Positions 49,901 to 58,941 of a DNA stretch of 64,000 bases are shown piece by piece. A program made the position numbers and the translations under genes. The stretch comes from Halolactibacillus alkaliphilus (GTDB lineage: Bacteria > Bacillota > Bacilli > Bacillales > Amphibacillaceae). Below the pieces are notes generated by a model. It worked only from the letters and a program-made list of their open reading frames with translations, was not told the DNA's origin and did not search any database. Positions within the stretch are counted from its first letter, which is position 1. Every line of letters starts with the position of its first letter. The DNA is taken from contig NZ_FOWN01000002.1 of NCBI RefSeq assembly GCF_900115465.1, forward strand, positions 88,502 to 152,501, given 5' to 3'.

Positions 49901-51295
49901 GCTTATCAACCGGTAGCGCATAACTATACAAAAGTTCTTTTTGGTGAAGATAACGTTTATCGTGCTGGGACTATTGGTACTGTTGCGGAGAAAACAGCGT
50001 ATGGCTATGTTAAAGGTTATGCATCTGATAATGGGCTTTACATCAAAAATGCTGAAGTTGATCGGTTAGTGCAAGGCTGTACCGGTGTGAAAAGAACGAC
50101 CGGACAACACCCTGGTGGGATTATTGTTGTCCCTGACTACATGGATATCTATGATTTTTCACCGATTCAGTTTCCAGCGGATGACCGAACGTCAGATTGG
50201 CGCACAACGCACTTTGATTTCCACTCAATCCACGATAATTTACTGAAATTAGACATTCTAGGCCACGATGATCCGACCATGATTCGCATGTTACAGGATT
50301 TATCAGGCATTGATCCACAGGAAATACCGACAGATGATGCTGAAGTTATGAAAATATTCGGTTCCCCTGATGTACTAGGGGTCACGCCTGAAGATATAAT
50401 GTGTGCAACGGGGACATTAGGTGTCCCAGAGTTTGGTACAAAATTTGTGCGACAAATGCTAGAAGATACAAAACCTAGTACATTTGCTGAACTGGTAATT
50501 ATTTCAGGTCTTTCTCATGGGACAGACGTATGGTTAGGCAACGCTCAGGAGCTCATTAATAAAGGTATTTGTCAATTGCCAGAAGTTATAGGATGTCGTG
50601 ACGATATCATGGTGTATTTAATGCACAAGGGGCTTGATGCATCACTCGCCTTTACTATTATGGAATCCGTTCGTAAAGGTAAAGGCGTTCAAGATGAGTG
50701 GGTCGTAGAAATGAAAAAATGTGATGTCCCTGATTGGTATATTGATTCATGTCGAAAAATCAAATATATGTTTCCGAAAGCGCATGCCTCAGCCTACGTA
50801 TTAATGGCTATTCGTATTGCTTATTTTAAAGTGCATCATCCTATCCTCTTTTACGCTGCGTATTTTACCGTTAGAGCGAGTGATTTTGAGCTAGAGACGA
50901 TGATAAAAGGTGAAACGGCTATTCGAAATAGAATCAAGGAAATTTATCAAAAAGGGAACGATGCACAACCGAAAGAAAAAAGTTTAGTTGTTGTGTTAGA
51001 GCTTGCCCTGGAAATGAATATGCGCGGATTTCACTTTAAAAAAGTCGACTTATATCGTTCAAGTGCGACTGACTTTATTGTCGATCAAGATGGGCTTATT
51101 CCGCCGTTTAATGCCATTGATGGCTTAGGTACAAATGCGGCACTTAATATTGTTAAAGCAAGAGAAGATGGTGAATTTCTTTCAAAAGAAGATTTACGGG
51201 AAAGAAGCCGCATTTCAAAAACGGTTCTAGAATATTTAGACCAACAAGGGTGTCTAAATGGGATGGAAGAAAAAAATCAACTGTCACTCTTTTAG
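46997..51295 (+). CDS. polC: DNA polymerase III PolC-type alpha subunit
   Basis: A 1432-residue replicative polymerase of low-GC Gram-positives with built-in proofreading. Order: N-terminal domains, OB fold (about 235-325), PHP domain from about 331 (IELHAHTTMSQMD), exonuclease with FDVETTGL near 420, a four-Cys zinc module (CPKC...CAEC, about 907-935), palm catalytic PDIDLNFSG near 960, and C-terminal QLSLF, a beta-clamp motif. The PHP domain is split by the exonuclease as is usual. AAAGGAGGACGAAT precedes the ATG. Confidence 0.98.
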   Translation: MQTSSIQKMAILLEQLNIDESDRSQYFSGAKLIKLDVYPNKKQWVFHLELPRVLPIQVFKLLRMKLQETFHSIAAVDFTIKSDDLSVENELMQQYWRDFIESSDALSPAYRDWVEQQLPIVTEQKLYLKARNDTESVVLSNRFNTSFKHYCQKHGLPTWKIVCETEVKTEDIQKFQEQKALEDKLMVKKAMDDQQKQQAKAKTQDPNQDEALVIGYPIKEDAVTMASITEENRRIIFEGYVFDAEVRELKSGRHLLIAKITDYTDSFSVKMFSKDERDKERLARVKKGMWVKVRGTIQTDTFSNELTMMMNDLNEISVETRSDTYPEDEKRIELHAHTTMSQMDAVLSPAQLVTQAAKWGHKAVAITDHAGAQGFPDAHSKAKQLGLKMLYGVEVNLVDDGVPIAYNTRDIVLEDASYVVFDVETTGLSAVYDTIIELAAVRVKDGEIIERFERFSNPHQPLSDTIINLTGITDDMLKDAPEVDEVLREFKQFMGDDILVAHNASFDMGFINQGFIKAGLEEAKNPVIDTLELGRFILPQLKSHRLNVLCKYYNIELTQHHRAIYDTEATAYLLWKLIKESAEREIFNHNAFNEHMGEGNSYQRARPYHAILLAQNQVGLKNMFKLISMAHINYFHYVPRIPRSKLNQLREGILVGSACDKGEVFETMMQKSKEDALRVAKYYDYIEVHPPENYYPLITRELIQNEAQLYDILRNLTELADELGKPCVATGNVHHIEPRDKIYRQILIKSQNANPLSRQTLPDAYFRTTNEMVEAFRFLGEDKAKEIVITNTHKICDMIDDITPVKTDLYTPKIEGADQEIRDMSYNFAHNLYGDELPELVVNRMEKELKSIIGHGFAVIYLISHKLVKKSLDDGYLVGSRGSVGSSLIATFTEITEVNPLPPHYVCPKCRHHEFFTQGEYGSGFDLPDKACAECGTPYKKDGQDIPFETFLGFKGDKVPDIDLNFSGAYQPVAHNYTKVLFGEDNVYRAGTIGTVAEKTAYGYVKGYASDNGLYIKNAEVDRLVQGCTGVKRTTGQHPGGIIVVPDYMDIYDFSPIQFPADDRTSDWRTTHFDFHSIHDNLLKLDILGHDDPTMIRMLQDLSGIDPQEIPTDDAEVMKIFGSPDVLGVTPEDIMCATGTLGVPEFGTKFVRQMLEDTKPSTFAELVIISGLSHGTDVWLGNAQELINKGICQLPEVIGCRDDIMVYLMHKGLDASLAFTIMESVRKGKGVQDEWVVEMKKCDVPDWYIDSCRKIKYMFPKAHASAYVLMAIRIAYFKVHHPILFYAAYFTVRASDFELETMIKGETAIRNRIKEIYQKGNDAQPKEKSLVVVLELALEMNMRGFHFKKVDLYRSSATDFIVDQDGLIPPFNAIDGLGTNAALNIVKAREDGEFLSKEDLRERSRISKTVLEYLDQQGCLNGMEEKNQLSLF

Positions 51296-51321
51296 TTTTT
51301 TTGACTTTCCTTGTTCTCAAC

Positions 51322-51350
51322 TTGAATTTTTTTCTTCGTTATGCTATAGT
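51322..51350 (+). promoter_or_regulatory. Sigma-A promoter of the rimP-nusA-infB operon
   Basis: TTGAAT (51322-51327), 17 bases ending in TGC, TATAGT (51345-51350): an extended -10 promoter. The leader to rimP would be about 160 nt. Confidence 0.7.
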
Positions 51351-51420
51351 AATTGTAGATTTAGTGGTCGTGAACGAGGAGTGTCCATCACTTCTTAGTA
51401 GATTTATGGTCATGTAGCTT

Positions 51421-51468
51421 AATGTTGTACACGTCAATCCCTTGTCTTACGGCAAGGGATTTAACATT
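51421..51468 (+). promoter_or_regulatory. Leader hairpin upstream of rimP
   Basis: AATCCCTTG pairs with CAAGGGATT, enclosed by AATGTT (51421-51426) and AACATT (51463-51468). There is no T-tract, so it is more likely a leader structure than a terminator. Confidence 0.5.
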
Positions 51469-51519
51469 GTAAAAAACCGATAGAATCCAATGACGAAATA
51501 TTTTAAGGAGGCGAAAAAC

Positions 51520-51990
51520 ATGAGTGTAACTGACACAGTAAAGACTTTAGTAGAACCTATTCTTGATGATTTAAATTTAGAGCTTGTTGATATTGAATAT
51601 GTTAAAGAAGGTAAAAACTATTACCTGCGCATATTTATTGATAAAGATGGTGGTGTTGATATAGAAGAGTGTGGAATAGTATCGGAGCGATTAAGTGAAT
51701 TACTTGACGAATCAGACCCAATTAAAGATCCTTATTATTTAGAGGTATCTTCTCCAGGAGCAGAACGTCCACTTAAAAAACGTGAAGATTTTGTAAAATT
51801 TATGAACCATCATGTTTACCTTAAGTTTTATGAACCAATCGAGGGATTTAAAGCTATTGAAGGTGACCTTGTCAATTTATCTGATGAGGATATCGTGACA
51901 ATCGAATTTAAGGACAAAACACGTAAAAAAACATTAGACGTACCGTATAAGAAAATAGCAAAAGCTCGATTAGCGGTATCATTTAACTAG
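51520..51990 (+). CDS. rimP: Ribosome maturation factor RimP (YlxS)
   Basis: A 156-residue factor for 30S assembly. [23 protein letters not shown] and [18 protein letters not shown] with [14 protein letters not shown] are conserved (key residues D-E-V-G, SPG--RPL). The start is the ATG with AAGGAGGCG nine bases upstream; an extension to 51490 would swallow that site. It opens the nusA-infB operon, 13 bases before nusA. Confidence 0.96.
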   Translation: MSVTDTVKTLVEPILDDLNLELVDIEYVKEGKNYYLRIFIDKDGGVDIEECGIVSERLSELLDESDPIKDPYYLEVSSPGAERPLKKREDFVKFMNHHVYLKFYEPIEGFKAIEGDLVNLSDEDIVTIEFKDKTRKKTLDVPYKKIAKARLAVSFN

Positions 51991-52003
51991 AGGAGGAAAC
52001 AAC

Positions 52004-53134
52004 GTGAGTAAAGAGCTATTTGATGCCTTGAATTATTTGAGTAAGGAGAAAGGCATTGATAAAGATTTATTAATGGAAGCTTTAGAAGCTGCCCTTATTT
52101 CAGCATACAAAAAGAATTTTAAATCAGCAAGCAATGTCCGCGTGGCATTACATGAAGAAACGGGCAAAATGCAAGTCTTTTCTCGTAAAGAGATTGTTGA
52201 CGAAGTATTTGACCCACAAGAAGAAATTTCAATCGACCAGGCAAAAGAATTGGACCCGGCTTATGATATAGGGGATGTTGTTGAAGTTGAAGTCACCCCT
52301 CGTGATTTTGGCCGAATTGCAGCTCAAGCAGCTAAGCAAGTTGTCACTCAGCGTGTACGTGAAGCTGAACGTAGTGTTATTTTTAGTGAATACCAAGAGC
52401 GAGAAGATGACATTATGAATGGTATTATCCAACGGGTAGATCCTCGTTTTGTCTATATTGATTTAGGTAAAGTTGAAGCAAAACTAGCTGAATCTGAGCG
52501 CATGCAAACGGAAACTTACCGTGTGCATGATCGGATTAAAGTCTATGTGACAAAAGTTGAGAGTACAAATAAAGGGCCTCAAGTCTATGTTTCTAGAACG
52601 CATCCTGGTTTATTGAAGCGCTTGTTTGAAACTGAAGTACCAGAGATTTATGACGGAACAGTCGAAATTAAATCTGTCGCACGTGAAGCGGGCGATCGTT
52701 CAAAGATCTCTGTGTTCGCAGCGGATGCTGAAATCGATCCGGTTGGTTCTTGTGTTGGTCAACGCGGCCAACGTGTACAAACAGTGGTCGATGAACTTAG
52801 GGGTGAGAAAATTGACATTGTTGAATATTCAGATGACCCGGTCATTTACGTGTCCAATGCACTAAGTCCGTCTAAAGTAACCAAGGTAATTGTGGAGGAA
52901 GAAAACAAAGCAACTACAGTAATTGTGCCAGATAATCAGTTATCACTTGCGATTGGTAAACGCGGACAAAATGCGCGTTTAGCTGCTAAGCTAACAGGCT
53001 GGAAAATTGATATTAAAAGTGAATCCGATGCAAAGGCATTAGGTATTGTGTCTGACGAAGATCTTAAGATGCCAGAAGAAAAAAACGATGCACAAAACTT
53101 ATTGTTTGAAGATATGGATGACTTGTTCAACTAA
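52004..53134 (+). CDS. nusA: Transcription termination/antitermination factor NusA
   Basis: A 376-residue RNA polymerase-associated factor. An N-terminal RNAP-binding domain (to about 125) is followed by S1 (about 135-200), KH1 ([18 protein letters not shown]) and KH2 ([19 protein letters not shown]). It lacks the acidic repeats of enterobacterial NusA, as in all bacilli. GAGGAGGAAACAAC precedes its GTG start. Confidence 0.97.
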   Translation: MSKELFDALNYLSKEKGIDKDLLMEALEAALISAYKKNFKSASNVRVALHEETGKMQVFSRKEIVDEVFDPQEEISIDQAKELDPAYDIGDVVEVEVTPRDFGRIAAQAAKQVVTQRVREAERSVIFSEYQEREDDIMNGIIQRVDPRFVYIDLGKVEAKLAESERMQTETYRVHDRIKVYVTKVESTNKGPQVYVSRTHPGLLKRLFETEVPEIYDGTVEIKSVAREAGDRSKISVFAADAEIDPVGSCVGQRGQRVQTVVDELRGEKIDIVEYSDDPVIYVSNALSPSKVTKVIVEEENKATTVIVPDNQLSLAIGKRGQNARLAAKLTGWKIDIKSESDAKALGIVSDEDLKMPEEKNDAQNLLFEDMDDLFN

Positions 53135-53148
53135 GGAGGAGTTTTAGC

Positions 53149-53430
53149 ATGCCGAAAAAAAATAAAAAAACACCACTTAGAAAATGTCTTGTCTCTCAAG
53201 AGATGTTAGAAAAAGATCAACTTATTCGCATAGTTAAAACGAAGGAAGGCGAAATTTTCGTCGACCCGACTGGTAAGAAAAATGGACGAGGTTATTATGT
53301 GGCAAACGATCTGTCTGTGATTGAAACAGCTGAAAAAAATCATGTCCTTGAACGTCATTTGAAAACAAATGACCTTCAATCTATATATAATGCATTAAAG
53401 CAAGTGATTCATGGTGAGACCATTGAGTAA
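53149..53430 (+). CDS. rnpM: YlxR family RNA-binding protein (RnpM)
   Basis: A 93-residue protein. RKCLVSQEMLEKDQLIRIV, GKKNGRGYYV and a C-terminal helix are family marks. YlxR has been reported to bind and modulate RNase P (RnpM). AAGGAGGAGTTTTAGC precedes the ATG, 14 bases after nusA. It overlaps ylxQ. Confidence 0.92.
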   Translation: MPKKNKKTPLRKCLVSQEMLEKDQLIRIVKTKEGEIFVDPTGKKNGRGYYVANDLSVIETAEKNHVLERHLKTNDLQSIYNALKQVIHGETIE

Positions 53431-53728
53431 TGAACAGAAAATCTTAAATTTAGTTGGTCTAGCAACACGTGCACGCTGTGCTGTGTTTGGTGAAGATCAA
53501 ATTCTTAAAACCATTCGGAATAAAGAAGCAAAACTTGTCCTACTTGCATCGGATATTGGAGCAAATACAGGTAAAACGTTGACTGATAAGTCGATCTATT
53601 ACGGTATTCCATGTCGTACATTTGTAGAGGAAGCGCAACTGTCTCAAGCAGTTGGAAAATCAAGGCGCGTAGCCGTGGCCATCACGGATGCAGGTTTTGC
53701 AAAAAAGATGCTCTCGTTGCTCGATTAG
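53423..53728 (+). CDS. rplGA: YlxQ, L7Ae-family K-turn RNA-binding protein
   Basis: About 101 residues with the L7Ae fold: [33 protein letters not shown] and [20 protein letters not shown]. subtilis YlxQ (RplGA) binds K-turn RNAs. Start uncertain: TTG 53423 has GGTGAG four bases upstream; ATG 53411 has no Shine-Dalgarno. Either overlaps the rnpM end. Confidence 0.9.
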   Translation: MSNEQKILNLVGLATRARCAVFGEDQILKTIRNKEAKLVLLASDIGANTGKTLTDKSIYYGIPCRTFVEEAQLSQAVGKSRRVAVAITDAGFAKKMLSLLD

Positions 53729-53747
53729 AAAATTCGGAGGTGACTGT

Positions 53748-55715
53748 ATGGCTAAAGTAAGAGTATATGAATATGCCAAAACGCATGATTTATCAAGTAA
53801 AGATGTCGTTAATACGTTAAAGGAATTGGGTAGTGATGTCTCAAATCACATGTCAACAATGACAGATGAAGAGATTGAATTGCTTAATCAACACTACGGT
53901 GTATCAAATGTTGAAAGTGTGGAAAATACAGAAATGAATGAAGAAGTTATTGTAGAAGATGAAAATGCTGTGCTATATACAGGCACATTAAACGTGACAG
54001 AATTAGCTGAGAAATTAGGCAAATCACCGAATGAAATCATAAAAAAACTAATGTTTGCGGGTGTCATGGCAAACAAAAATCAAGATTTAGATGATGATAC
54101 GATTGAGCTAATTGCTAGCGAATATGGCGTCACTATGAAAAAAGAAGAAGAAGTAGAAAAATCAGATTTGCTTCAATATATTGAAGCAGAAGATGAGAAA
54201 AAACTGAAAGAGCGCCCACCAGTTGTTACGATCATGGGACACGTTGACCACGGTAAGACAACATTACTGGATTCAATTCGTAACACACGTGTAACTGCTG
54301 GCGAAGCTGGCGGTATTACTCAACATATTGGTGCGTATCAGATTCGTACCGAAGAAGGTAAAAAAATAACATTCTTAGATACGCCTGGACACGCGGCCTT
54401 TACAAGCATGCGTTCTCGTGGAGCGCAAGTAACTGATATCGCTATTTTAGTCGTTGCAGCTGATGACGGGGTTATGCCTCAAACGGTTGAAGCTATCAAC
54501 CATGCTAAAGCTGCCAATGTTCCTATTATTGTTGCTGTAAATAAGATGGATAAAGAAGCGGCAAACCCTGATCGTGTCATGCAAGAATTGACAGAATATG
54601 AACTTGTATCTGAAGACTGGGGTGGCGATACAATCTTCGTTTCTATGTCAGCGTTAAAAGGCGAAGGTATTGATGATTTACTAGAAATGATTTTACTTGT
54701 TGCTGAAGTAGAAGAATTAAAAGCAAATCCGAACCGTCGTGCAGATGGAACAGTTATTGAAGCAGAACTTGATAAAGGTCGTGGATCTGTTGCTTCTTTA
54801 CTTGTTCAAAATGGTACGTTACGCGTAGGGGATCCAATTGTTGTGGGAAATACGTTTGGCCGTGTGCGAGCAATGGTTAATGATTTAGGTAAACGTATTA
54901 AAAAAGCAGGACCATCAACACCAGTTGAAATTACTGGATTGAGTCATGTTCCTCAAGCGGGAGACCGTTTTGTTGTATTTGAAGATGAGAAGACAGCACG
55001 TCAAATTGGTGAATTACGTCAACAAAAACAATTAGAAGAGCGTCGTGGTGAACAATCTAAAGTAAGCTTAGAAGATCTATTTGAGAAGATTAAACAAGGG
55101 GATATTAAGGACCTTAATATTATCTTAAAAGCAGATGTGCAAGGATCAGCTGAGGCATTAGCTGCCTCACTCATGAAGATTGATGTCGAAGGTGTTAAAA
55201 TCAACATCATCCATACAGGTGCGGGTGCTATCACTGAATCAGATATTATCTTAGCTTCTGCTTCAAATGCGATTGTTATTGGTTTTAACGTAAGACCGGA
55301 TAATAATGCGAAAAAAGCGGCAGAAACTGAAAATGTTGATGTTCGCCTACACCGTATTATTTATAAAGCAATTGAAGAAATTGAACAAGCAATGCAAGGA
55401 ATGCTTGACCCAGAATTCGAAGAAAAAGTTATTGGTCAAGCAGAAGTACGTGAAACGTTTAAAGTGTCTAAAATCGGTACCATTGCAGGAAGTTATGTTA
55501 TCGAAGGTAAGATCACACGTGATGCAGGTGTGCGTGTTATTCGTGACGGCGTCGTTATTTTTGAAGGTGAACTTGATACACTTAAGCGATTTAAAGATGA
55601 TGTAAAAGAAGTTGCAACGAACTATGAATGTGGTATCACGTTGAAAAACTTCCATGACATTAAAGAAGGCGACGTCTTCGAATGCTTCGTTATGGAAGAA
55701 ATTAAGCGCGGATGA
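53748..55715 (+). CDS. infB: Translation initiation factor IF-2
   Basis: A 655-residue initiator-tRNA GTPase. There is an N-terminal IF2N domain ([19 protein letters not shown]) and a second one near 80-130. The G domain has GHVDHGKTT (about 164), LDTPGHAAF and VAVNKMDK. C-terminal domains II-IV bind fMet-tRNA. It is the short, linker-poor form typical of bacilli. CGGAGGTGACTGT precedes the chosen ATG; upstream in-frame sequence is the ylxQ end. Confidence 0.98.
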   Translation: MAKVRVYEYAKTHDLSSKDVVNTLKELGSDVSNHMSTMTDEEIELLNQHYGVSNVESVENTEMNEEVIVEDENAVLYTGTLNVTELAEKLGKSPNEIIKKLMFAGVMANKNQDLDDDTIELIASEYGVTMKKEEEVEKSDLLQYIEAEDEKKLKERPPVVTIMGHVDHGKTTLLDSIRNTRVTAGEAGGITQHIGAYQIRTEEGKKITFLDTPGHAAFTSMRSRGAQVTDIAILVVAADDGVMPQTVEAINHAKAANVPIIVAVNKMDKEAANPDRVMQELTEYELVSEDWGGDTIFVSMSALKGEGIDDLLEMILLVAEVEELKANPNRRADGTVIEAELDKGRGSVASLLVQNGTLRVGDPIVVGNTFGRVRAMVNDLGKRIKKAGPSTPVEITGLSHVPQAGDRFVVFEDEKTARQIGELRQQKQLEERRGEQSKVSLEDLFEKIKQGDIKDLNIILKADVQGSAEALAASLMKIDVEGVKINIIHTGAGAITESDIILASASNAIVIGFNVRPDNNAKKAAETENVDVRLHRIIYKAIEEIEQAMQGMLDPEFEEKVIGQAEVRETFKVSKIGTIAGSYVIEGKITRDAGVRVIRDGVVIFEGELDTLKRFKDDVKEVATNYECGITLKNFHDIKEGDVFECFVMEEIKRG

Positions 55716-55990
55716 TTCTCTACTATGAAGTGGATTGTATAATTTATGATTCGCATTCATTAAAAGAGAAACGTCATGTGTTAAAAAGTGTCGTACACCG
55801 CTTGCGGGAATTAAATATGAGTGTAAGTGAATTAGCAGAACAAGACTTATGGCAGCGAACTGTCTTAGGTCTTGTTACTATCTCCAATGCACGGGTTCAA
55901 TGTGAACGGGTCATGGACCAAGCGATTGCTTTAATTGATCGTGATCCGCGAATTGAATGTTTAAATATTACCCGTGAGTGGTATGACTAA
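55712..55990 (+). CDS. ylxP: DUF503 family protein YlxP
   Basis: A 92-residue protein of the DUF503 family: [29 protein letters not shown] with key motif HSLKEKR, and a ferredoxin-like fold. It may act in ribosome maturation, as its place between infB and rbfA suggests (inference). The ATG overlaps the infB stop (ATGA). Confidence 0.93.
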   Translation: MILYYEVDCIIYDSHSLKEKRHVLKSVVHRLRELNMSVSELAEQDLWQRTVLGLVTISNARVQCERVMDQAIALIDRDPRIECLNITREWYD

Positions 55991-56027
55991 TAGAGATAGA
56001 ATTCTAAAAAGTTAGAGGTGACTTCAG

Positions 56028-56378
56028 ATGAGTCAACTGAGAGCAAATCGTGTAGCAGAACAAATGAAAAAAGAGTTAGGCGATATTCTTAATCGTAAAA
56101 TTAAAGACCCCCGTGTTGGCTTTGTCACGATTACAGATGTTGAGGTAACGGGTGACTTGCAACAAGCAACGATCTACTTAACGATCTTGGGTAGTGAAGA
56201 TGAAAAAGAGGCCACACTAGTTGGACTCACAAAGGCCAAAGGGTTTATCCGCTCAGAAATTGGCCACCGGATCCGTTTAAGAAAGACACCTGAGTTATTC
56301 TTTGAAATTGATCATACGATTGAAACAGGGAATCGAATTGAAAAATTAATTCGAGACTTACATGATTCGAACGATTAA
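56028..56378 (+). CDS. rbfA: Ribosome-binding factor A
   Basis: A 116-residue 30S maturation factor with a KH-like fold. [35 protein letters not shown] and [12 protein letters not shown] are conserved. GAGGTGACTTCAG precedes the ATG. A 16-bp hairpin follows. Confidence 0.97.
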   Translation: MSQLRANRVAEQMKKELGDILNRKIKDPRVGFVTITDVEVTGDLQQATIYLTILGSEDEKEATLVGLTKAKGFIRSEIGHRIRLRKTPELFFEIDHTIETGNRIEKLIRDLHDSND

Positions 56379-56386
56379 GATAGCGA

Positions 56387-56428
56387 AAGTTAAAACCCTT
56401 GTGCTACAATAGACAAGGGTTTTAACTT
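56387..56428 (+). terminator. 16-bp hairpin between rbfA and truB
   Basis: AAGTTAAAACCCTTGT (56387-56402) pairs perfectly with ACAAGGGTTTTAACTT (56413-56428) over a ten-base loop, followed by GTTT. It is probably a partial terminator or stabiliser within the operon. Confidence 0.7.
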
Positions 56429-56457
56429 GTTTAATGCTCGTTAAGGAGTTGTTTATA

Positions 56458-57366
56458 GTGACACATGGTATTGTAAATTTAGATAAACCAGTGGGCATGA
56501 CGTCTCATGATTGCGTGATGAAGATGCGCCGGATATTCCAAACGAAAAAGGTTGGACATACGGGTACATTAGATCCAGACGTTCGTGGTGTTTTGCCGAT
56601 TTGTATTGGAGAAGCAACAAAAATTGTGCCATATTTAACAGATACATTGAAAACGTATCGTGCAGAAGTGACATTAGGTTTTTCCACAACGACTGAAGAT
56701 CAAACGGGTGAGAAAGTTGATGTAAAAGAAGTCGAAGAGACCTTTCCGACATCCGTCATAACAGATATATTAACCCATTTTAAGGGGGCAAGCACACAAA
56801 TAACCCCGTTATATTCTGCTGTAAAAGTTAATGGGAAAAAACTCTATGAATACGCACGAGCTAATATACCTGTAGAAAGACCTAAGCGTTCGATAGAAGT
56901 TAAACAAATAGCCTTACTACCGGACTCTATTATTTTTGAAAATGGTCTTTGTCGCTTTAAATTCGAAGCAACAGTGTCTAAAGGTACATACATACGTACA
57001 CTTTGTGTGGATATCGGCAAGGCAATGGGTTATCCAGCCCACATGTCTCATTTAATAAGAACACAGGTAGCAGATTTTAAACTTGATGAGGCGACCACTT
57101 TTGACAATCTTGAGGTATTAAAAGAAGCCAATCAATTAGATCGCGTACTCTATCCTTTACAAAGAGGCGTGAGTCATTTGCCAGTATATTATGTGAGTGA
57201 TAAACTAAAAGAGCGCGTCAATTATGGTCAAAAGTTACAGCGTCCAGCAGAATTTTTGGCGAATAGACCATACCGTATGGAACATGAAGGGCGTTTGCTT
57301 GCGATTTATCAAACACATCCAGATGATGAGTCAATCATTAAACCGCTTCGTGGTTTTAATTTGTAG
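56458..57366 (+). CDS. truB: tRNA pseudouridine-55 synthase TruB
   Basis: A 302-residue enzyme making pseudouridine 55 in the tRNA T-loop. The catalytic Asp39 lies in GHTGTLDPDVRGVLPI. DKPVGMTSH and SKGTYIRTLCVDIG are hallmark, and a PUA-like domain ends the protein. The start is a GTG with AAGGAG about ten bases upstream. Confidence 0.97.
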   Translation: MTHGIVNLDKPVGMTSHDCVMKMRRIFQTKKVGHTGTLDPDVRGVLPICIGEATKIVPYLTDTLKTYRAEVTLGFSTTTEDQTGEKVDVKEVEETFPTSVITDILTHFKGASTQITPLYSAVKVNGKKLYEYARANIPVERPKRSIEVKQIALLPDSIIFENGLCRFKFEATVSKGTYIRTLCVDIGKAMGYPAHMSHLIRTQVADFKLDEATTFDNLEVLKEANQLDRVLYPLQRGVSHLPVYYVSDKLKERVNYGQKLQRPAEFLANRPYRMEHEGRLLAIYQTHPDDESIIKPLRGFNL

Positions 57367-57378
57367 AGGAGAATTGTT

Positions 57379-58305
57379 ATGGAAGTTATTCAGTTAACAA
57401 CGGAAACCAATATAACGTCCGGTACTCCGTCAGTACTTGCGATAGGCTTTTTCGACGGTGTGCACTTAGGACATAAACAAGTCATCAAAGAAGCTAAAGC
57501 GATTGCTCATGAGAAAAAACTAGCACTTGCTGTGATGACATTTACTCCGCACCCTAAAGAGGTATTGATGAAAAAACCAGGAGTGGTTCAGTATTTAACG
57601 ACAATGGATCAAAAAATTGCGATTTTTGACGCTTTAGGCGTGGACTATTTATATGTCGTTGAGTTCACACGTGATTTAGCTAAGTTAAAACCAAAAGCTT
57701 TTATTGATCACTTTATTATCTCCCTTAATGTAAAACACTTAGTGAGTGGCTTTGACTTTAGCTATGGGCATAAAGGTAAAGGGAATGTGCATACACTTGT
57801 TGATGATGCAGAAGGACACTTTTCCGTTACGATAGTAGAAAAATTCACCGATGAAACAGAAAAGGTATCATCGACAAGGATTCGTGAACTACTTAAAGAA
57901 GGGCAAGTAGATGTCGCTCAAAGGCTATTAACACGACCACTTAAAACAAAAGGGACAGTAGTGCACGGTCATAAGCGCGGGCGAACGATTGGTTACCCGA
58001 CAGCTAATTTAGCAGTGCATGAATCACAAGCTTTACCTAAAACAGGTGTTTACTATGTGACGACGTGGATTGATGGTCAATTCGCACATGGGATGGCGAA
58101 TCTAGGTTATAATCCAACCTTTGAAGATGCAGGTGGTTCAGTTAAGTTAGAGGTGCATTTTTTAGATTACCATGGTGACTTGTACGGGAAAGTGTTAGAG
58201 ATTGAATGGCAACAATATATTAGAGAAGAATTAAAATTTAATGGTATTGATGCCCTCGTTACTCAAATTGAAGAAGATGAACGAGTCATTCGACAATTAT
58301 TTTAA
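57379..58305 (+). CDS. ribF: Bifunctional riboflavin kinase/FAD synthetase
   Basis: A 308-residue enzyme making FMN and FAD from riboflavin. The N-terminal adenylyltransferase has GFFDGVHLGH (residues 23-32) and SSTRIRELL. The C-terminal kinase has GRTIGYPTANL and MANLGYNPTF. AGAGGAGAATTGTT precedes the ATG, 12 bases after truB. Last gene of the rimP-ribF block. Confidence 0.97.
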   Translation: MEVIQLTTETNITSGTPSVLAIGFFDGVHLGHKQVIKEAKAIAHEKKLALAVMTFTPHPKEVLMKKPGVVQYLTTMDQKIAIFDALGVDYLYVVEFTRDLAKLKPKAFIDHFIISLNVKHLVSGFDFSYGHKGKGNVHTLVDDAEGHFSVTIVEKFTDETEKVSSTRIRELLKEGQVDVAQRLLTRPLKTKGTVVHGHKRGRTIGYPTANLAVHESQALPKTGVYYVTTWIDGQFAHGMANLGYNPTFEDAGGSVKLEVHFLDYHGDLYGKVLEIEWQQYIREELKFNGIDALVTQIEEDERVIRQLF

Positions 58306-58445
58306 AAACTTTAAGCTCAAGCCTTGCATTTTTCTCTAAAAAGGGTTAATCTAATAGACGGAAACCATCTACTTGGCAAAACGATAACTCCAACGTTTGC
58401 GAGGGGATCGGTGTTTTAAATAAGAAATCATAGGAGGTGAACAGG
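58306..58445 (+). promoter_or_regulatory. rpsO leader, possible S15 control element
   Basis: A 140-base leader with a weak promoter (TTGCAT, 17 bases, TAATCT at 58324-58352) and several short stems before TAGGAGGTGA. S15 autoregulatory leaders are known in bacilli. I could not match a specific published fold by eye. Confidence 0.35.
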
Positions 58446-58715
58446 ATGGCAATCACACAAGAACGTAAAAATGAACTAATTAATGAGTTCAAAACACACG
58501 AAAACGATACGGGATCTCCAGAGGTTCAAATCGCTGTCCTAACTGCAGAAATCAATAGCTTAAACGATCACTTACGTACGCACAAAAAGGATCACCACTC
58601 ACGTCGTGGACTATTGAAAATGGTTGGGAAACGTCGTAACTTATTAACTTATCTACGTAACAAAGATGTTACACGTTACCGTCAACTAATTGAAAAATTA
58701 GGCTTACGTCGATAA
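58446..58715 (+). CDS. rpsO: 30S ribosomal protein S15
   Basis: An 89-residue protein, exactly the family length. [37 protein letters not shown] and YLRNKD are standard rRNA-binding segments. The start ATG lies seven bases after TAGGAGGTGAA; a GTG at 58437 is part of that site. Confidence 0.98.
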   Translation: MAITQERKNELINEFKTHENDTGSPEVQIAVLTAEINSLNDHLRTHKKDHHSRRGLLKMVGKRRNLLTYLRNKDVTRYRQLIEKLGLRR

Positions 58716-58718
58716 ATG

Positions 58719-58746
58719 AAAAAAGCGGGAATTATTCCCGCTTTTT
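58719..58746 (+). terminator. Intrinsic terminator after rpsO
   Basis: AAAAAGCGGGAA pairs perfectly with TTCCCGCTTTTT. A and T tracts on both arms make it strong and possibly bidirectional. Confidence 0.9.
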
Positions 58747-58801
58747 CTATAGGTATAAAAATCACCATCACATGCCATTTTAAGCTACATAGATGACAAT
58801 C

Positions 58802-58863
58802 CTTGCGCTCGATTCTGATCAAAGCCTATACCTTAATGTAGGTTTTGATCAGGATGGAGCAAG
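58802..58863 (+). promoter_or_regulatory. Long stem-loop in the pnp leader
   Basis: CTGATCAAAGCCTA (58815-58828) pairs with TAGGTTTTGATCAG (58839-58852; one G-U) over a ten-base loop. The stem is extended by CTTGC-CTC and GAGCAAG. E. coli pnp is autoregulated through an RNase III-cut leader stem; the same use here is inference. Confidence 0.55.
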
Positions 58864-58941
58864 ATGAAAACCAGATGCAATAGGCTTGTCGAGTGTGAAC
58901 CCGGTTATGTGATGGCAGTTTATAAAAGAGAGGGTTTTTAC

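Noticed and set aside
55347..55760. Reverse-strand open frame of 137 codons within infB/ylxP
   Set aside because: Overlaps conserved infB coding sequence throughout; no family features; Phe/Asn-rich composition is typical of antisense to Lys/Val-rich genes.
58864..58941. In-frame 26-residue N-terminal extension of PNPase
   Set aside because: The extension has no similarity to PNPase family starts and the ATG at 58942 has its own AGAGAGGG; kept only as leader sequence.
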